NCBI GenBank assembly: GCA_902800525.1
Contig: CADCEV010000001.1
Location: 124,001-188,000 of the forward strand
Reading direction: 5' to 3'
Source: an uncultured Bacteroidales bacterium
Lineage (GTDB): Bacteria > Bacteroidota > Bacteroidia > Bacteroidales > Paludibacteraceae
Length of the DNA: 64,000 nucleotides
Shown: positions 1-9,030 of the stretch, in pieces
Layout: the number at the start of each line of letters is the position of its first letter
How positions within the stretch are numbered: position 1 is the first letter of the stretch
Made by a program: the position numbers and the translations under genes
The notes under the pieces: model-generated
What the model saw: the letters and a program-made list of their open reading frames with translations, nothing else
The model's database searches: none
Told to the model about the DNA's origin: nothing

Positions 1-1028
1 TCAAACTCATCTTGGCCTTCTCGCTGCAATACATATCTTGGGACAAATTGATCTGGTATGGAATTGGTATGGCGATTATTCCTTTCCTCAACTTACTGAT
101 AAAATTCATATATACACGTAACAAATATAAAGATTTATATCTCTGCCGCTCTTTACTTTGGAAGCCCGAAGTATTCAAACAGATGTTAAATTTTACAAGT
201 TGGAATACATTTGGAGCCTTAGCTCTGGTAGGCAGGAATCAAGGCATCGCCATCGTTCTTAATCTTTTTTATGGTACCGTCATGAATGCCGCCTATGGCA
301 TTGCAAACCAGATCAATGGTGTTATGGGGTTCTTCTCCCAAACATTGCGTAAAAGCATACATCCGCAACTTATGCTAAGTTATGGACGAAACGAGCATGA
401 ACGTATGACACGATTGGTCTTCACATCATCCAAATTTTGCGTATTAGTCATGGGCGTGATCGCGATTCCGCTTATTGTAGAATTACCATTGGTACTGAAT
501 CTATGGCTAACAGATGTACCTCCATACGCTTTGGAATTTACCAGATTGATTCTAATCTTTTCCATGGTATACCAAATGAGTGCAGGTCTTATGGCCGGTA
601 TATTGGCGGTAGGAAAAATGAAAACATACCAGATAGTGATAAGCATTATTATGCTTCTGACACTGCCATTTGCATACTTCATGCTTAAATTAGGCTATGA
701 GCCATACTGGGTACTTATCAGCATGCTTATCTTTGAGATATTAGACCTCGTGGCTCATCTAATCTTCTCTAAACATTTGTTTGACTTGAATATATCTCTG
801 TTTTGTTGGAAAGTGGTTATACCTTTAATCCTTATACTCGGTATATGCTGGCTAACCTTATCAGGAATCACGCATATCATGGAGACATCTTTCCTGCGCC
901 TTATTATCAATAGCGTTGTCAGTGTCATTATCATTGGGTCACTCTCTTGGCTCTTACTCATCAATGATACAGAAAAGAAATCAATTGGACAGTTTGTACA
1001 AAAATTCACCCATAGAAAGGAATCATGA
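1..1028 (+). CDS. Wzx-type polysaccharide flippase, 5' end missing
   Basis: The reading frame is open from the left edge (in frame from base 3), so only the C-terminal part, about 341 residues, is present; the family is usually near 480-500. The protein is almost entirely hydrophobic, with at least eight apparent membrane segments separated by short basic loops, as in the MATE/MVF-type polysaccharide exporters. Its expected role is to flip lipid-linked repeat units across the inner membrane. It overlaps the next gene by ATGA, which ties it to the glycan operon that follows. Family-level assignment rests on membrane topology and context; the substrate cannot be read. Confidence 0.8.
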   Translation, partial: KLILAFSLQYISWDKLIWYGIGMAIIPFLNLLIKFIYTRNKYKDLYLCRSLLWKPEVFKQMLNFTSWNTFGALALVGRNQGIAIVLNLFYGTVMNAAYGIANQINGVMGFFSQTLRKSIHPQLMLSYGRNEHERMTRLVFTSSKFCVLVMGVIAIPLIVELPLVLNLWLTDVPPYALEFTRLILIFSMVYQMSAGLMAGILAVGKMKTYQIVISIIMLLTLPFAYFMLKLGYEPYWVLISMLIFEILDLVAHLIFSKHLFDLNISLFCWKVVIPLILILGICWLTLSGITHIMETSFLRLIINSVVSVIIIGSLSWLLLINDTEKKSIGQFVQKFTHRKES

Positions 1029-2122
1029 AAATTGGCATTCTCACATATCATCGTGCACATAATTATGGTGCCATGTTGCAGGCTTATGCATTGCGTACTT
1101 ACCTTCAAGCACAAGGACATGAAGTGGAATTTATAGACTACTGGCCCACCGGGCATGCTAAAGAGTACAATTGGCTTCGCAGTATCAAAGGGCACACCCA
1201 ACGTGAGCGCTGTGTTTACTTATTATACCTGGTACTTACAGCTATCCGACGTGCTTTCCGTATCCATAAATTTGAAAAATTCCGTGAGTTATATCTGCAA
1301 CTACCTTCTCAACCTCGTTATACGCAGTACGGCGCAACTATTAACGAGTCTTATGACTTAGTAATTGTTGGCAGTGACCAGATATGGCGCAATCACTGCA
1401 CCACATTGGAGCATATAGGATTCGATCCCGTCTATTTCTGTCAAACGCTTAACCACCCGGCTCATTGCGCTACTTATGCAGCAAGCATGGGAGTTATCCG
1501 TATGTCGGATAGCGAAGAAAAACAACTGAAACAGTATTTATCCTGTTTCTCATCCTTATCTGTACGGGAAAAAACATTGCTTCAGAAATTAGCGGAACTG
1601 GGCTTCGAAAGCACATTGGTTTGCGACCCTACTCTGCTCCTTAGCAAAGAGCAATGGAACACCTTACTTCCCAAAAAACGCTTTCGCAATGCGCCATACG
1701 TTCTATATTACGAGATGACGCAAAGTGGCGTTTCCCGACAATATGCACAGATAGTAGCAAAAGAGCATCATTGCGAACTTCTCATCATCTCAGCTACTCT
1801 TCATACAATATGGAGAAGTAATGAACTGACGAACATTGGTCCTATCGAACTGATACACGCCATCCGTGATGCGGAGTTTGTGGTAAGCACGTCCTTTCAT
1901 GGAACAGCTTTCTCGGTCATCTTTGAGAAGCAGTTCATCAGCATGGGAGCCCGCAACAACTCCGACCGGATACAAACTTTGTTGACACAGATTAATATTC
2001 CGGATCATTACACAGCGATACCGCCCGTTGCCTATACACCAATTGACATCGATGCGGCACATAAAAAATTGGAAACATATACCCATCACTCAAAACAATA
2101 CATCAACGCCATACAACAATGA
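1025..2122 (+). CDS. polysaccharide pyruvyl transferase family protein
   Basis: The 365-residue protein opens with MKIGILTYHRAHNYGAMLQA and carries VGSDQIWR (about residues 115-122) and VVSTSFHGTAFSVI (about 284-297). These three blocks are characteristic of the PF04230 pyruvyl transferase family (CsaB/WcaK). Members move pyruvate from PEP to a sugar hydroxyl pair, making an acidic ketal on a cell-surface glycan; some Bacteroidota members may have other roles. It overlaps both neighbours by four bases (ATGA), so it is translationally coupled inside the polysaccharide operon. Substrate unknown. Confidence 0.88.
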   Translation: MKIGILTYHRAHNYGAMLQAYALRTYLQAQGHEVEFIDYWPTGHAKEYNWLRSIKGHTQRERCVYLLYLVLTAIRRAFRIHKFEKFRELYLQLPSQPRYTQYGATINESYDLVIVGSDQIWRNHCTTLEHIGFDPVYFCQTLNHPAHCATYAASMGVIRMSDSEEKQLKQYLSCFSSLSVREKTLLQKLAELGFESTLVCDPTLLLSKEQWNTLLPKKRFRNAPYVLYYEMTQSGVSRQYAQIVAKEHHCELLIISATLHTIWRSNELTNIGPIELIHAIRDAEFVVSTSFHGTAFSVIFEKQFISMGARNNSDRIQTLLTQINIPDHYTAIPPVAYTPIDIDAAHKKLETYTHHSKQYINAIQQ

Positions 2123-3291
2123 AGGTAACGTACATCCTCCATTCAACAGGACCCCATGAAGGATCCACCATAGCCTTTTTGCGTCTCCTGACAATTGTTC
2201 GCAAAAAAGGAATAGAACCCACTGTCATCGTGCCTGATACAGAGGGTATCTATCCTCTGCTCCTAAATGATGGTGTCGATGTAGTGTCTCTCAACTTTCG
2301 CATAGCCACCTATCCTAGAATCCGAACGCTTAAAGATGCCGTACTTTGGTTGCCACGTCTAATAGGACGAATCGTGGTTAACAAGATAGCAAGTCGATCC
2401 GTTATAGACATCTGTCGGCAGCGAAAGAGCCAACTCATCCATACAAACGTGAGCGTTGTTGATATCGGCTACCGCGCTGCCCGACAATTATCAATTCCAC
2501 ATATATGGCATCTGCGCGAATATAGCGATTTGATTGGTTATCATTACATATTTACGCGCGCACAACAACTGCGGAATTACAAAACCGATTTATCCTATAC
2601 AGTATGCATCACACGCGGTGTGCAACAATATTATCAATTGGAAAAACATCCTTATTCAAGAGTCATATACGATGGTGCCATTGAAAAAGAATATGAAACA
2701 ATCACCTCATCCATCGCACAACCTTTTTTCCTTTTTGCTGGACGCTTGGAAAAAGGAAAAGGTATTGAAGATTTGTTAGTTGCCTATACTCTGTATGCAA
2801 AACAATGTCCGATGCATTGGCCATTGCGCATAGCTGGAGACACAGCTATCGTGTCCTACAAACAACATTTAAAAAACTTCGTCCGACAACATGACATGGA
2901 TAATGACATCACCTTCCTTGGTATGCGTAATGATATTCATAACTTGTACGCACAAGCAGGAGCTTTGATTATGAGCAGTTTGAGTGAAGGTTTCGGATTA
3001 GCTACCGCCGAAGCAATGAATGCCGGTTGTCTCGTTATCGGTTTTGACGCATCGGGAACAAAAGAGCAATTCGACAATGGCAAACAATTTACTGGACAGG
3101 AAATTGCCTTACGTTACACCACACAAGAGGAATTAGTTCTCCAAATGCAACATGTCACTCTTACACCGCAACAAGATTTCCTTCCTATGAAACTGCGTGC
3201 CAAGCAAACGGTAGAGCATTTCTACACCGACCAAAAGAATGCTGAACAAATAATACAATTATATCAAGGTATTTTAGATAAAACTATGTAA
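2119..3291 (+). CDS. GT4-family glycosyltransferase
   Basis: The 390-residue protein has a GT-B fold layout: an N-terminal acceptor domain (HSTGPHEGSTIAFLRLL near the start) and a C-terminal donor-binding domain beginning near residue 199 with LFAGRLEKGKGIEDLL. The EGFGLATAEAM block near residue 290 is the E-x7-E type nucleotide-sugar site of family GT4. It should add one sugar to the lipid-linked repeat unit on the cytosolic face of the membrane. It starts in the stop codon of the pyruvyl transferase gene. Donor and acceptor are not predictable. Confidence 0.9.
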   Translation: MKVTYILHSTGPHEGSTIAFLRLLTIVRKKGIEPTVIVPDTEGIYPLLLNDGVDVVSLNFRIATYPRIRTLKDAVLWLPRLIGRIVVNKIASRSVIDICRQRKSQLIHTNVSVVDIGYRAARQLSIPHIWHLREYSDLIGYHYIFTRAQQLRNYKTDLSYTVCITRGVQQYYQLEKHPYSRVIYDGAIEKEYETITSSIAQPFFLFAGRLEKGKGIEDLLVAYTLYAKQCPMHWPLRIAGDTAIVSYKQHLKNFVRQHDMDNDITFLGMRNDIHNLYAQAGALIMSSLSEGFGLATAEAMNAGCLVIGFDASGTKEQFDNGKQFTGQEIALRYTTQEELVLQMQHVTLTPQQDFLPMKLRAKQTVEHFYTDQKNAEQIIQLYQGILDKTM

Positions 3292-3295
3292 TAAT

Positions 3296-4453
3296 ATGAA
3301 TAGCAAAAAAGCACGTGTAATCGCATTCTACCTTCCTCAATTTCATCCGACACCGGAGAACGATTTGTGGTGGGGGAAAGGATTTACCGAATGGACGAAC
3401 GTCGGCAAGGCTAAGCCGCTTTTTAAGGGGCATCTGCAACCTCGTGTTCCAGCCGATTTAGGATATTATGATCTGCGCATTCCGGAAGTGCGCGAAGCAC
3501 AGGCTCAAATGGCCAAAGAAGCAGGCATAGAAGGCTTCTGTTATTGGCAATATTGGTTTAGTCATGACAAGCAATTGTTAACCATGCCATTTAACGAAGT
3601 GATTAAATCCGGCAAACCGGACTTTCCTTTCTGTCTCGGATGGGCAAACCACGACTGGACCAACAAATCATGGGATATAGGCACACGGAAGCAGAAGAAA
3701 CAGACACTGATGGAAATGATATATTCGGAAGAGGAATATACCAAACATTTCTATGACAATCTACCGGCATTCAAGGATAAACGCTATATCACCGTGGATG
3801 GCAAACCTCTGTTCTATATATTTGCTCCATCCGCAATTCCTGATCCACAGGGTTTTATTTCCCTATGGCAGAAGCTGGCTAAAGAAAACGGGTTGAAAGG
3901 CATTTATTTCGTGGGGTTGGGATTCAGTATGCGCGCAGACGAGATCAATGCCAAAAACACTCTTTTCAACCATGCACCGGACAAAGCCGCAGAGAATTTC
4001 GGCAAAATTCTCCAAATGGGTTTTGACGCTGTGAATGCACGAGGTTATAACCGGGCTGATTTCATGACACGCAGCTGGTTGGAAAAAGTATGGCGCTCTG
4101 TAGTTATGCGTGTTTTTAAATACACTCCTGTCAGCAAAATCAAGCAAAAGGAGATCAACAAGTATCTATACGTCAAAGAAGAAAAGGAAGAAAACATCTT
4201 CCCTACTCTGTTGCCCAATTGGGACAGATCGCCGCGTTCCGGAAGGAAAGCCAGAGTATATTACGAAAGCACACCTGAAGTGTTTGAACAACAAATCAAA
4301 CAAGTCCTCCGGCTCATTCAGGACAAACCCTATGAACACCGGATTGTTTTTCTACAATCATGGAATGAATGGGCAGAAGGCAATTACGTCGAGCCGGACT
4401 TGGTATATGGTCACGGCTATTTGGATGCACTGAAAAGACAATTAATGCAATAA
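3296..4453 (+). CDS. WbsX-like (GH99-like) glycan protein
   Basis: The 385-residue protein starts with RVIAFYLPQFHPTPENDLWW and continues with GFTEWTNV and, near the C-terminus, SWNEWAEGNYVEPD. These are hallmarks of the WbsX / glycosyltransferase WbsX family, related to GH99 endo-mannosidase domains and found in O-antigen and capsule clusters. No signal peptide is seen, so it probably acts in the cytosol. Whether members transfer or cleave sugars is unsettled. It lies four bases after the GT4 gene and is clearly in the same operon. Confidence 0.88.
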   Translation: MNSKKARVIAFYLPQFHPTPENDLWWGKGFTEWTNVGKAKPLFKGHLQPRVPADLGYYDLRIPEVREAQAQMAKEAGIEGFCYWQYWFSHDKQLLTMPFNEVIKSGKPDFPFCLGWANHDWTNKSWDIGTRKQKKQTLMEMIYSEEEYTKHFYDNLPAFKDKRYITVDGKPLFYIFAPSAIPDPQGFISLWQKLAKENGLKGIYFVGLGFSMRADEINAKNTLFNHAPDKAAENFGKILQMGFDAVNARGYNRADFMTRSWLEKVWRSVVMRVFKYTPVSKIKQKEINKYLYVKEEKEENIFPTLLPNWDRSPRSGRKARVYYESTPEVFEQQIKQVLRLIQDKPYEHRIVFLQSWNEWAEGNYVEPDLVYGHGYLDALKRQLMQ

Positions 4454-4466
4454 ACACACATTTACT

Positions 4467-5450
4467 ATGACATTAAAATACATATACAATCGCTTCCATC
4501 AGATGAAGCATGATTACATCGGTGAGACCTCTTTTGTCCGTACATGCTGGCTATGGCTCGGATGGATTAATAACGCCATATTATATGGAGCATCAATAAG
4601 TGATTATTTTGCTTATGGTTTCTATAAGCTAAATCACACAGGAAAACAAGAATTTATTACATATCGACGATTCCACAAAATTTTGCGGAAGGCTAATAAT
4701 CAAAACGATATAGATATATATAGAAGTAAAATCCATTTCAACAATGTATTTTCTGACCTATTGGGAAGAGAGTGGTTAGACACAAAGACTATAACCGCAG
4801 AAGAGTTAGCTGGCTTTTTAAAAAAACACAATTACTTTTTCATAAAAGAGATAATGTCATTTAGAGGAACTGGAGTAAAAAGAATTGAATCAAATGGGAT
4901 ACATCCAGAAGAATTTCTAAAAGATTGTTTAGCCGATAAATGTAGTCATTATATAATAGAAGAGCCACTGATGGAATTAGATGCATTAAAAGAATTTCAT
5001 CCGTGGTCTGTCAACACATTGAGAATCGTTACATTATATGATACTCAACATGAAATTGTCCATATAATGTCTGCAACTTTGAGAGTGGGGAACAATCAAA
5101 AAAATGTTGATAATCTTCATTTTGGAGGGATCGGATGTAATATTGACATCCCGAGCGGTGTAGTTGCAACTATAGGATATGACACGCATAACAACACATA
5201 CATTGTTCATCCCATTACGCAAAAGCAACTTGTCGGTTTTAAAATTCCATATTGGCAAGAATGTTTGAGAGAAATTAAAGAAGCAGCAAAACGTACTCCT
5301 ACGGTTCGCTATGTCGGGTGGGATGTTATTTTAGACAAATATGGTAAATGTTGTATTATAGAAGGTAACGATAACGCTGATCATGATTTACAACAATTAC
5401 ATAACAAAGGACTTTGGAAAGAATACAAATCTATACTTAAACATTTGTAA
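4467..5450 (+). CDS. sugar-transfer-associated ATP-grasp protein
   Basis: The 327-residue protein matches the ATPgrasp_ST pattern: IKEIMSFRGTGVKRI (nucleotide-binding loop region, about residue 127), HPWSVNTLRIVTLYD (about 179-193), and a metal/ATP-binding end with GWDVILDKYGKCCIIEGND. ATP-grasp enzymes join a carboxylate to an amine through an acyl phosphate; this subfamily is found in polysaccharide loci, where it may attach an amino acid or other acid to a sugar. Base composition is visibly more AT-rich than its upstream neighbours, suggesting recent acquisition or recombination. Substrates unknown. Confidence 0.82.
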   Translation: MTLKYIYNRFHQMKHDYIGETSFVRTCWLWLGWINNAILYGASISDYFAYGFYKLNHTGKQEFITYRRFHKILRKANNQNDIDIYRSKIHFNNVFSDLLGREWLDTKTITAEELAGFLKKHNYFFIKEIMSFRGTGVKRIESNGIHPEEFLKDCLADKCSHYIIEEPLMELDALKEFHPWSVNTLRIVTLYDTQHEIVHIMSATLRVGNNQKNVDNLHFGGIGCNIDIPSGVVATIGYDTHNNTYIVHPITQKQLVGFKIPYWQECLREIKEAAKRTPTVRYVGWDVILDKYGKCCIIEGNDNADHDLQQLHNKGLWKEYKSILKHL

Positions 5451-5452
5451 TT

Positions 5453-6616
5453 ATGTACATTCTAATGATAGCACGTGGTGTCCCTACTCCGCAAGATCCG
5501 CAATGGGGATGCTTTGAAAAGGACCAAGCTGAAGCATTAGCCTCTCTTGGACATAAAATTGTTGTGGCATCTGTAGATAGTCGGTTTAGATTAAGATGGA
5601 GACATTTAGGCATAACACATTATCATATTAATAATATTGACTATTACAATTCATTTATAATTCCGGGAGCGATTACAAAGATATTTGGTTCTGCATTTAA
5701 TTCAAAAATTAAAGAGTGGCAATTGGAACGAATTTATACTATTGTAGAAAAAAAATGGGGGAAACCGGATGTTATATACGGGCAGTTCTTCTTCAATTCA
5801 TATATTGCCGTTCCCATAAGTAAAAAGCATAATATTCCTTTGGTTACAATTGAACATGCTGCCAGGTTTAATAACGAGATCATTGACACACAATCTTTAT
5901 ATCAATCGCAAGAGGTATATAAAAACACATCTGCCAACATTGCCGTTTCTCAATCATTACAAAAAGCACTGCAAAAGAGATTCGGAATAGATTGCCATGT
6001 TGTGTATAATGTCTATGGCAAAGAATTCTACTATAACCCACCCGAACAGGAATTAGATACCTTTTCATTTATAACTACGGGTAGTTTGATTAGCCGCAAA
6101 GGGTTTGATCTGCTGCCCAAAGCATTTGCATTGGCTGATTTGCCGAAAGACAAATGGAAGATGCAGATTACAGGAGAAGGCGAGGAACATGCCACGCTCC
6201 AGCAGCAAATAGATGTAGCAGGGTACCACGACAATATTATATTGGTAGGCAAAAAGGGGAAAGAAGAAATCGCCCGGTTGCTCAACCAAAGCAATGTGTT
6301 TGTACTTCCATCACGCAATGAGAATTTTTCTGTAGCCGTTTTGGAGGCATTGGCATGCGGTTTGCCGGTGGTAGCCAGTATCTGCGGAGGGATACGCGAA
6401 TGTATTGACGAAAAGAATGGTCTTTTGTTCGAGGTAGATGATGTAGAGGGATTAGCAAAATGCCTGAAACACATGTATGGGCATTATCAGGAATACGACC
6501 GCCAAGCCATCGCAGACAATTGTCAGGCACGGTTCTCATCCGAGGTGATTGCCAAGCAACTGACGGAGATTTTTGAGGATGTAGTGGCCAATTACGCTTC
6601 AAATACTAAAAATTAG
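5453..6616 (+). CDS. GT4-family glycosyltransferase
   Basis: The 387-residue protein begins MYILMIARGVPTPQDPQWGC and has a C-terminal GT4 donor domain from about residue 200: TTGSLISRKGFDLLPKAF, then VFVLPSRNENFSVAVLEALA near 281-300 and LPVVASICGGIRECI. It should add a sugar in the same pathway as the first GT4. The first half is AT-rich like the preceding ATP-grasp gene, whereas the donor domain from about base 6060 returns to the composition of the rest of the cluster, so the gene may be a recombinant. It is the last gene before an internal promoter. Confidence 0.9.
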   Translation: MYILMIARGVPTPQDPQWGCFEKDQAEALASLGHKIVVASVDSRFRLRWRHLGITHYHINNIDYYNSFIIPGAITKIFGSAFNSKIKEWQLERIYTIVEKKWGKPDVIYGQFFFNSYIAVPISKKHNIPLVTIEHAARFNNEIIDTQSLYQSQEVYKNTSANIAVSQSLQKALQKRFGIDCHVVYNVYGKEFYYNPPEQELDTFSFITTGSLISRKGFDLLPKAFALADLPKDKWKMQITGEGEEHATLQQQIDVAGYHDNIILVGKKGKEEIARLLNQSNVFVLPSRNENFSVAVLEALACGLPVVASICGGIRECIDEKNGLLFEVDDVEGLAKCLKHMYGHYQEYDRQAIADNCQARFSSEVIAKQLTEIFEDVVANYASNTKN

Positions 6617-6626
6617 AAGATTTTTC

Positions 6627-6657
6627 TTGCATATATTAAAAAAAATTAGTATCTTTG
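6627..6657 (+). promoter_or_regulatory. internal promoter of the polysaccharide cluster
   Basis: TTG at 6627-6629 and TATCTTTG at 6650-6657 with a 20-base spacer match the Bacteroidota primary sigma consensus. It lies in the 63-base gap after the GT4 gene and 22 bases before the ATG of the acyltransferase gene, so the second half of the cluster can be transcribed on its own. Confidence 0.85.
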
Positions 6658-6679
6658 CACAATTTTTGAGACCACGAAA

Positions 6680-7309
6680 ATGAAACAATTAATAATCATA
6701 GGAGCAGGGGGAATGGGACGCACATTCTATGACATGGCACGAGAAAGCATCGGCTATGGAACGGAATATGTGATCAAAGGTTTTATCGACGATAACCTGT
6801 CAGCATTAGATAGTTTTGAAAACTATCCGCCTATGCTGGGCACTATTAGTGATTATCAGCCCCAAGCAGATGAGGTGTTTGTATGCTCTATAGGTGGAGG
6901 CGCACGCCGCAAATGTATGGAAGAGATCATTGCCAAAGGCGGCCAATTCCTAACTATGATTCATAGTACCGCCCGTATTGGAACCAATGTACAAGTAGGT
7001 GAAGGAACCGTAATCGGAGCCTTTACGACATTGGGAGCGGATGTACATGTCGGTAAATGTAATCTCATCCAATCCTACACCGTAATCGGTCATGACACGC
7101 AAATCGGCGATTGGAACAGAATTGACACGCACGTTACGCTCGTTGGCGGAACCAAAGTAGAAGATGAAACGGATATACATACCGGCGCAATGATTAGCCA
7201 TAATGTGACCATAGAGAGTAACTCGCGAGTAGCAGCATGCAGTTTCGTCATCCGTCGCGTCAAAAGCGGAACTACCGTAATGGGTAATCCTGCTAAACGA
7301 TTAATGTAA
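6680..7309 (+). CDS. PglD/NeuD-family sugar acyltransferase
   Basis: The 209-residue protein has an N-terminal Rossmann-like sugar-nucleotide domain (LIIIGAGGMGRTFYDMARE at the start) followed from about residue 95 by left-handed beta-helix hexapeptide repeats. GHDTQIGD near residues 138-145 contains the likely catalytic His of this family, and it ends GNPAKRLM as hexapeptide transferases do. PglD-type enzymes N-acylate UDP-4-amino sugars, normally with acetyl-CoA. Because acyl carrier proteins and acyl-chain enzymes follow immediately, the acyl donor here may instead be an acyl-ACP; that is inference. It is the first gene after the internal promoter. Confidence 0.85.
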   Translation: MKQLIIIGAGGMGRTFYDMARESIGYGTEYVIKGFIDDNLSALDSFENYPPMLGTISDYQPQADEVFVCSIGGGARRKCMEEIIAKGGQFLTMIHSTARIGTNVQVGEGTVIGAFTTLGADVHVGKCNLIQSYTVIGHDTQIGDWNRIDTHVTLVGGTKVEDETDIHTGAMISHNVTIESNSRVAACSFVIRRVKSGTTVMGNPAKRLM

Positions 7310-7325
7310 TTAAAACTATACAAAT

Positions 7326-7553
7326 ATGGATATTAAAGAATTTATTGAGCATTTTGCAGAGCAGTTTGACGAGTTAAACTCCGAATTAACACCGGAAACC
7401 AATTTCCGCCAACTGGAGGAATGGAGTTCGTTAGTAGCATTATTAGTCATCACTATGGTAGATGAGGAGTATGGTATCGTATTACCTCCAGAGGAAATGC
7501 GCAAAACAAATACTATACAAGAATTGTTTGACCTTGTTCAAAGCAAATTATAA
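7326..7553 (+). CDS. acyl carrier protein (first of two)
   Basis: The 75-residue acidic helical protein carries FRQLEEWSSLVALLVITMVD at residues 27-46; the Ser-Leu pair of WSSL aligns with the phosphopantetheine site, although the usual Asp before Ser is Ser here. The rest (EEYGIVLPPEEMRKTNTIQELFDLV) fits helices 3 and 4 of an ACP. It would carry an acyl chain as a thioester for the reductases and ligase next door. Its stop codon overlaps the start of the next gene by one base, so synthesis is coupled. The missing DSL motif lowers certainty slightly. Confidence 0.85.
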   Translation: MDIKEFIEHFAEQFDELNSELTPETNFRQLEEWSSLVALLVITMVDEEYGIVLPPEEMRKTNTIQELFDLVQSKL

Positions 7554-8299
7554 TGTATAATCCTTTCTCACTTTCCAGTAAAACCATTCTGGTTACAGGC
7601 GCTTCCTCCGGTATCGGCAAAGCAACTGCTATAGAGTGCTCTAAAATGGGCGCTACTATCATCATGACCGCACGGAATGAAGAGCGACTGCAAGAAACCA
7701 TGCAACTTCTGGAAGGAGAAGGACATCAGTACATAATTACAGATTTAACCAACGAGGACGCCATCAAACAACTGACAGAACAAGTACCCGAATTGGACGG
7801 TGTGGTATGTGCTGCCGGTATCAGCATGCTAAAGCCCATCCAGGTTTTAGCAGAAAAAGATATTAAAACCATTTTTGACACCAACTATAATGCGCCGGTT
7901 CTTCTGACAAAGACATTAGTCAAAAAACGCAAACTGAATACGGAAGCATCGCTGGTATATATATCTTCTATATCCGGAAACGGCAATACGGCGACAGCAT
8001 TATCACTGTATGGCAGTTCAAAGAGTGCATTGAACAGTTTTGTCAAATATGCCGCTATTGAACTTTCCGGAAAGAGAATCAGGTGCAATACGATCTGCCC
8101 CGGACGCATCGAAACCAAGTTGCTGCAAAACCAGACCATGAACGAAGAGGACTTGGCAAAAGATTTAGCTAAATATCCTCTGCATCGTTACGGCATGCCG
8201 GAGGAGGTTGCGCAAGCGGCTGTTTATCTGTTATCAGACGCGGCGAAATGGATTACAGGAACAAGTATCACCATTGACGGAGGAAGAACTCTGATTTGA
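7553..8299 (+). CDS. SDR oxidoreductase, FabG-like (first of two)
   Basis: The 248-residue protein shows the classical short-chain dehydrogenase pattern: cofactor site TGASSGIGKA (residues 15-24), VYISSISG with the catalytic Ser (about 139-146), LYGSSKSAL with Tyr and Lys spaced YxxxK (about 152-160), and a C-terminal ITGTSITIDGG. FabG-like enzymes reduce 3-oxoacyl-ACP to 3-hydroxyacyl-ACP with NADPH. Its position directly after an ACP gene and before a second SDR supports a carrier-bound substrate. A nucleotide-sugar or free-keto substrate cannot be ruled out. Confidence 0.87.
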   Translation: MYNPFSLSSKTILVTGASSGIGKATAIECSKMGATIIMTARNEERLQETMQLLEGEGHQYIITDLTNEDAIKQLTEQVPELDGVVCAAGISMLKPIQVLAEKDIKTIFDTNYNAPVLLTKTLVKKRKLNTEASLVYISSISGNGNTATALSLYGSSKSALNSFVKYAAIELSGKRIRCNTICPGRIETKLLQNQTMNEEDLAKDLAKYPLHRYGMPEEVAQAAVYLLSDAAKWITGTSITIDGGRTLI

Positions 8300-8301
8300 T
8301 T

Positions 8302-9030
8302 ATGGAACGATTATTGGAAAATAAAATTTGTATTATAACCGGCGCCGCACAAGGCATCGGGCGTGAGATAGCCCGCCGGTTTGCAGAGGACGGAGCAATC
8401 GTCTATGCATGCGACCGACAGGAGTTCACTTCCGATAACGAGCGTATTCATCCGCTGGTGTTTGACATCACGGACGCAGCAGCGGTCAAGGCATCGATGA
8501 TGCAAGTGTTCAAGGCGGAAGGCCGCATTGATGTATTGGTAAACAATGCCGGTGTTGTCTTTAACCGCAAAATCGGAATGATCATGCGTGAGGAGACCGA
8601 ACTGATGTTCCGCATCAATGTGATTGCGGTCCTGGAATTAATTCAGTTAGTGAGCCGACTTATGGCACGCAATGGAGGAGGAAGCATCGTCAATATAGCA
8701 TCTGTCACAGCCGTATTAGGTTCGCCCGGTCAGGTAGCCTACTCCGCTACCAAAGGCGCAATCATCGCCATGACCAAATCCGCAGCCAAAGAGTTGGCTC
8801 CGCAAGGCATCCGCGTCAATGCGGTAGCTCCCGGTATTGTCAAGACAGAGCGTTTTGCAGAGCTATACGAAGCCAACGGAGAGAAGATTGACGAGCGAAT
8901 CAGCCGCATTGCATTAGGACGACTCGGAACACCGGAAGATATCGCGAACGCTTGTTCGTTCCTCGCGAGTGACAGAGCAAGTTATGTCTCCGGACATATT
9001 TTAGGCGTAGATGGATGCGCATCGATTTAA
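8302..9030 (+). CDS. SDR oxidoreductase, FabG-like (second of two)
   Basis: I take ATG at 8302, three bases after the previous stop; a TTG six bases earlier is less likely. The 242-residue product has ITGAAQGIGRE (cofactor glycine motif), NIASVTAVLG (catalytic Ser region), YSATKGA (YxxxK), and ends SGHILGVDGCASI. It closely follows the FabG plan. Two reductases in one cassette suggest either two reduction steps or different substrates, for example one acyl-ACP and one sugar. Its 3' end overlaps the ligase gene. Confidence 0.87.
   Translation: MERLLENKICIITGAAQGIGREIARRFAEDGAIVYACDRQEFTSDNERIHPLVFDITDAAAVKASMMQVFKAEGRIDVLVNNAGVVFNRKIGMIMREETELMFRINVIAVLELIQLVSRLMARNGGGSIVNIASVTAVLGSPGQVAYSATKGAIIAMTKSAAKELAPQGIRVNAVAPGIVKTERFAELYEANGEKIDERISRIALGRLGTPEDIANACSFLASDRASYVSGHILGVDGCASI

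Noticed and set aside
4467-6060. AT-rich stretch considered as an insertion sequence or prophage remnant.
   Set aside because: No transposase, integrase or terminal repeats; the genes are intact glycan enzymes.
6031-6602. Long open frames on the minus strand opposite the second GT4 gene.
   Set aside because: They overlap a well-supported gene, have no start context, and their predicted peptides are Ser/Pro-rich without motifs.
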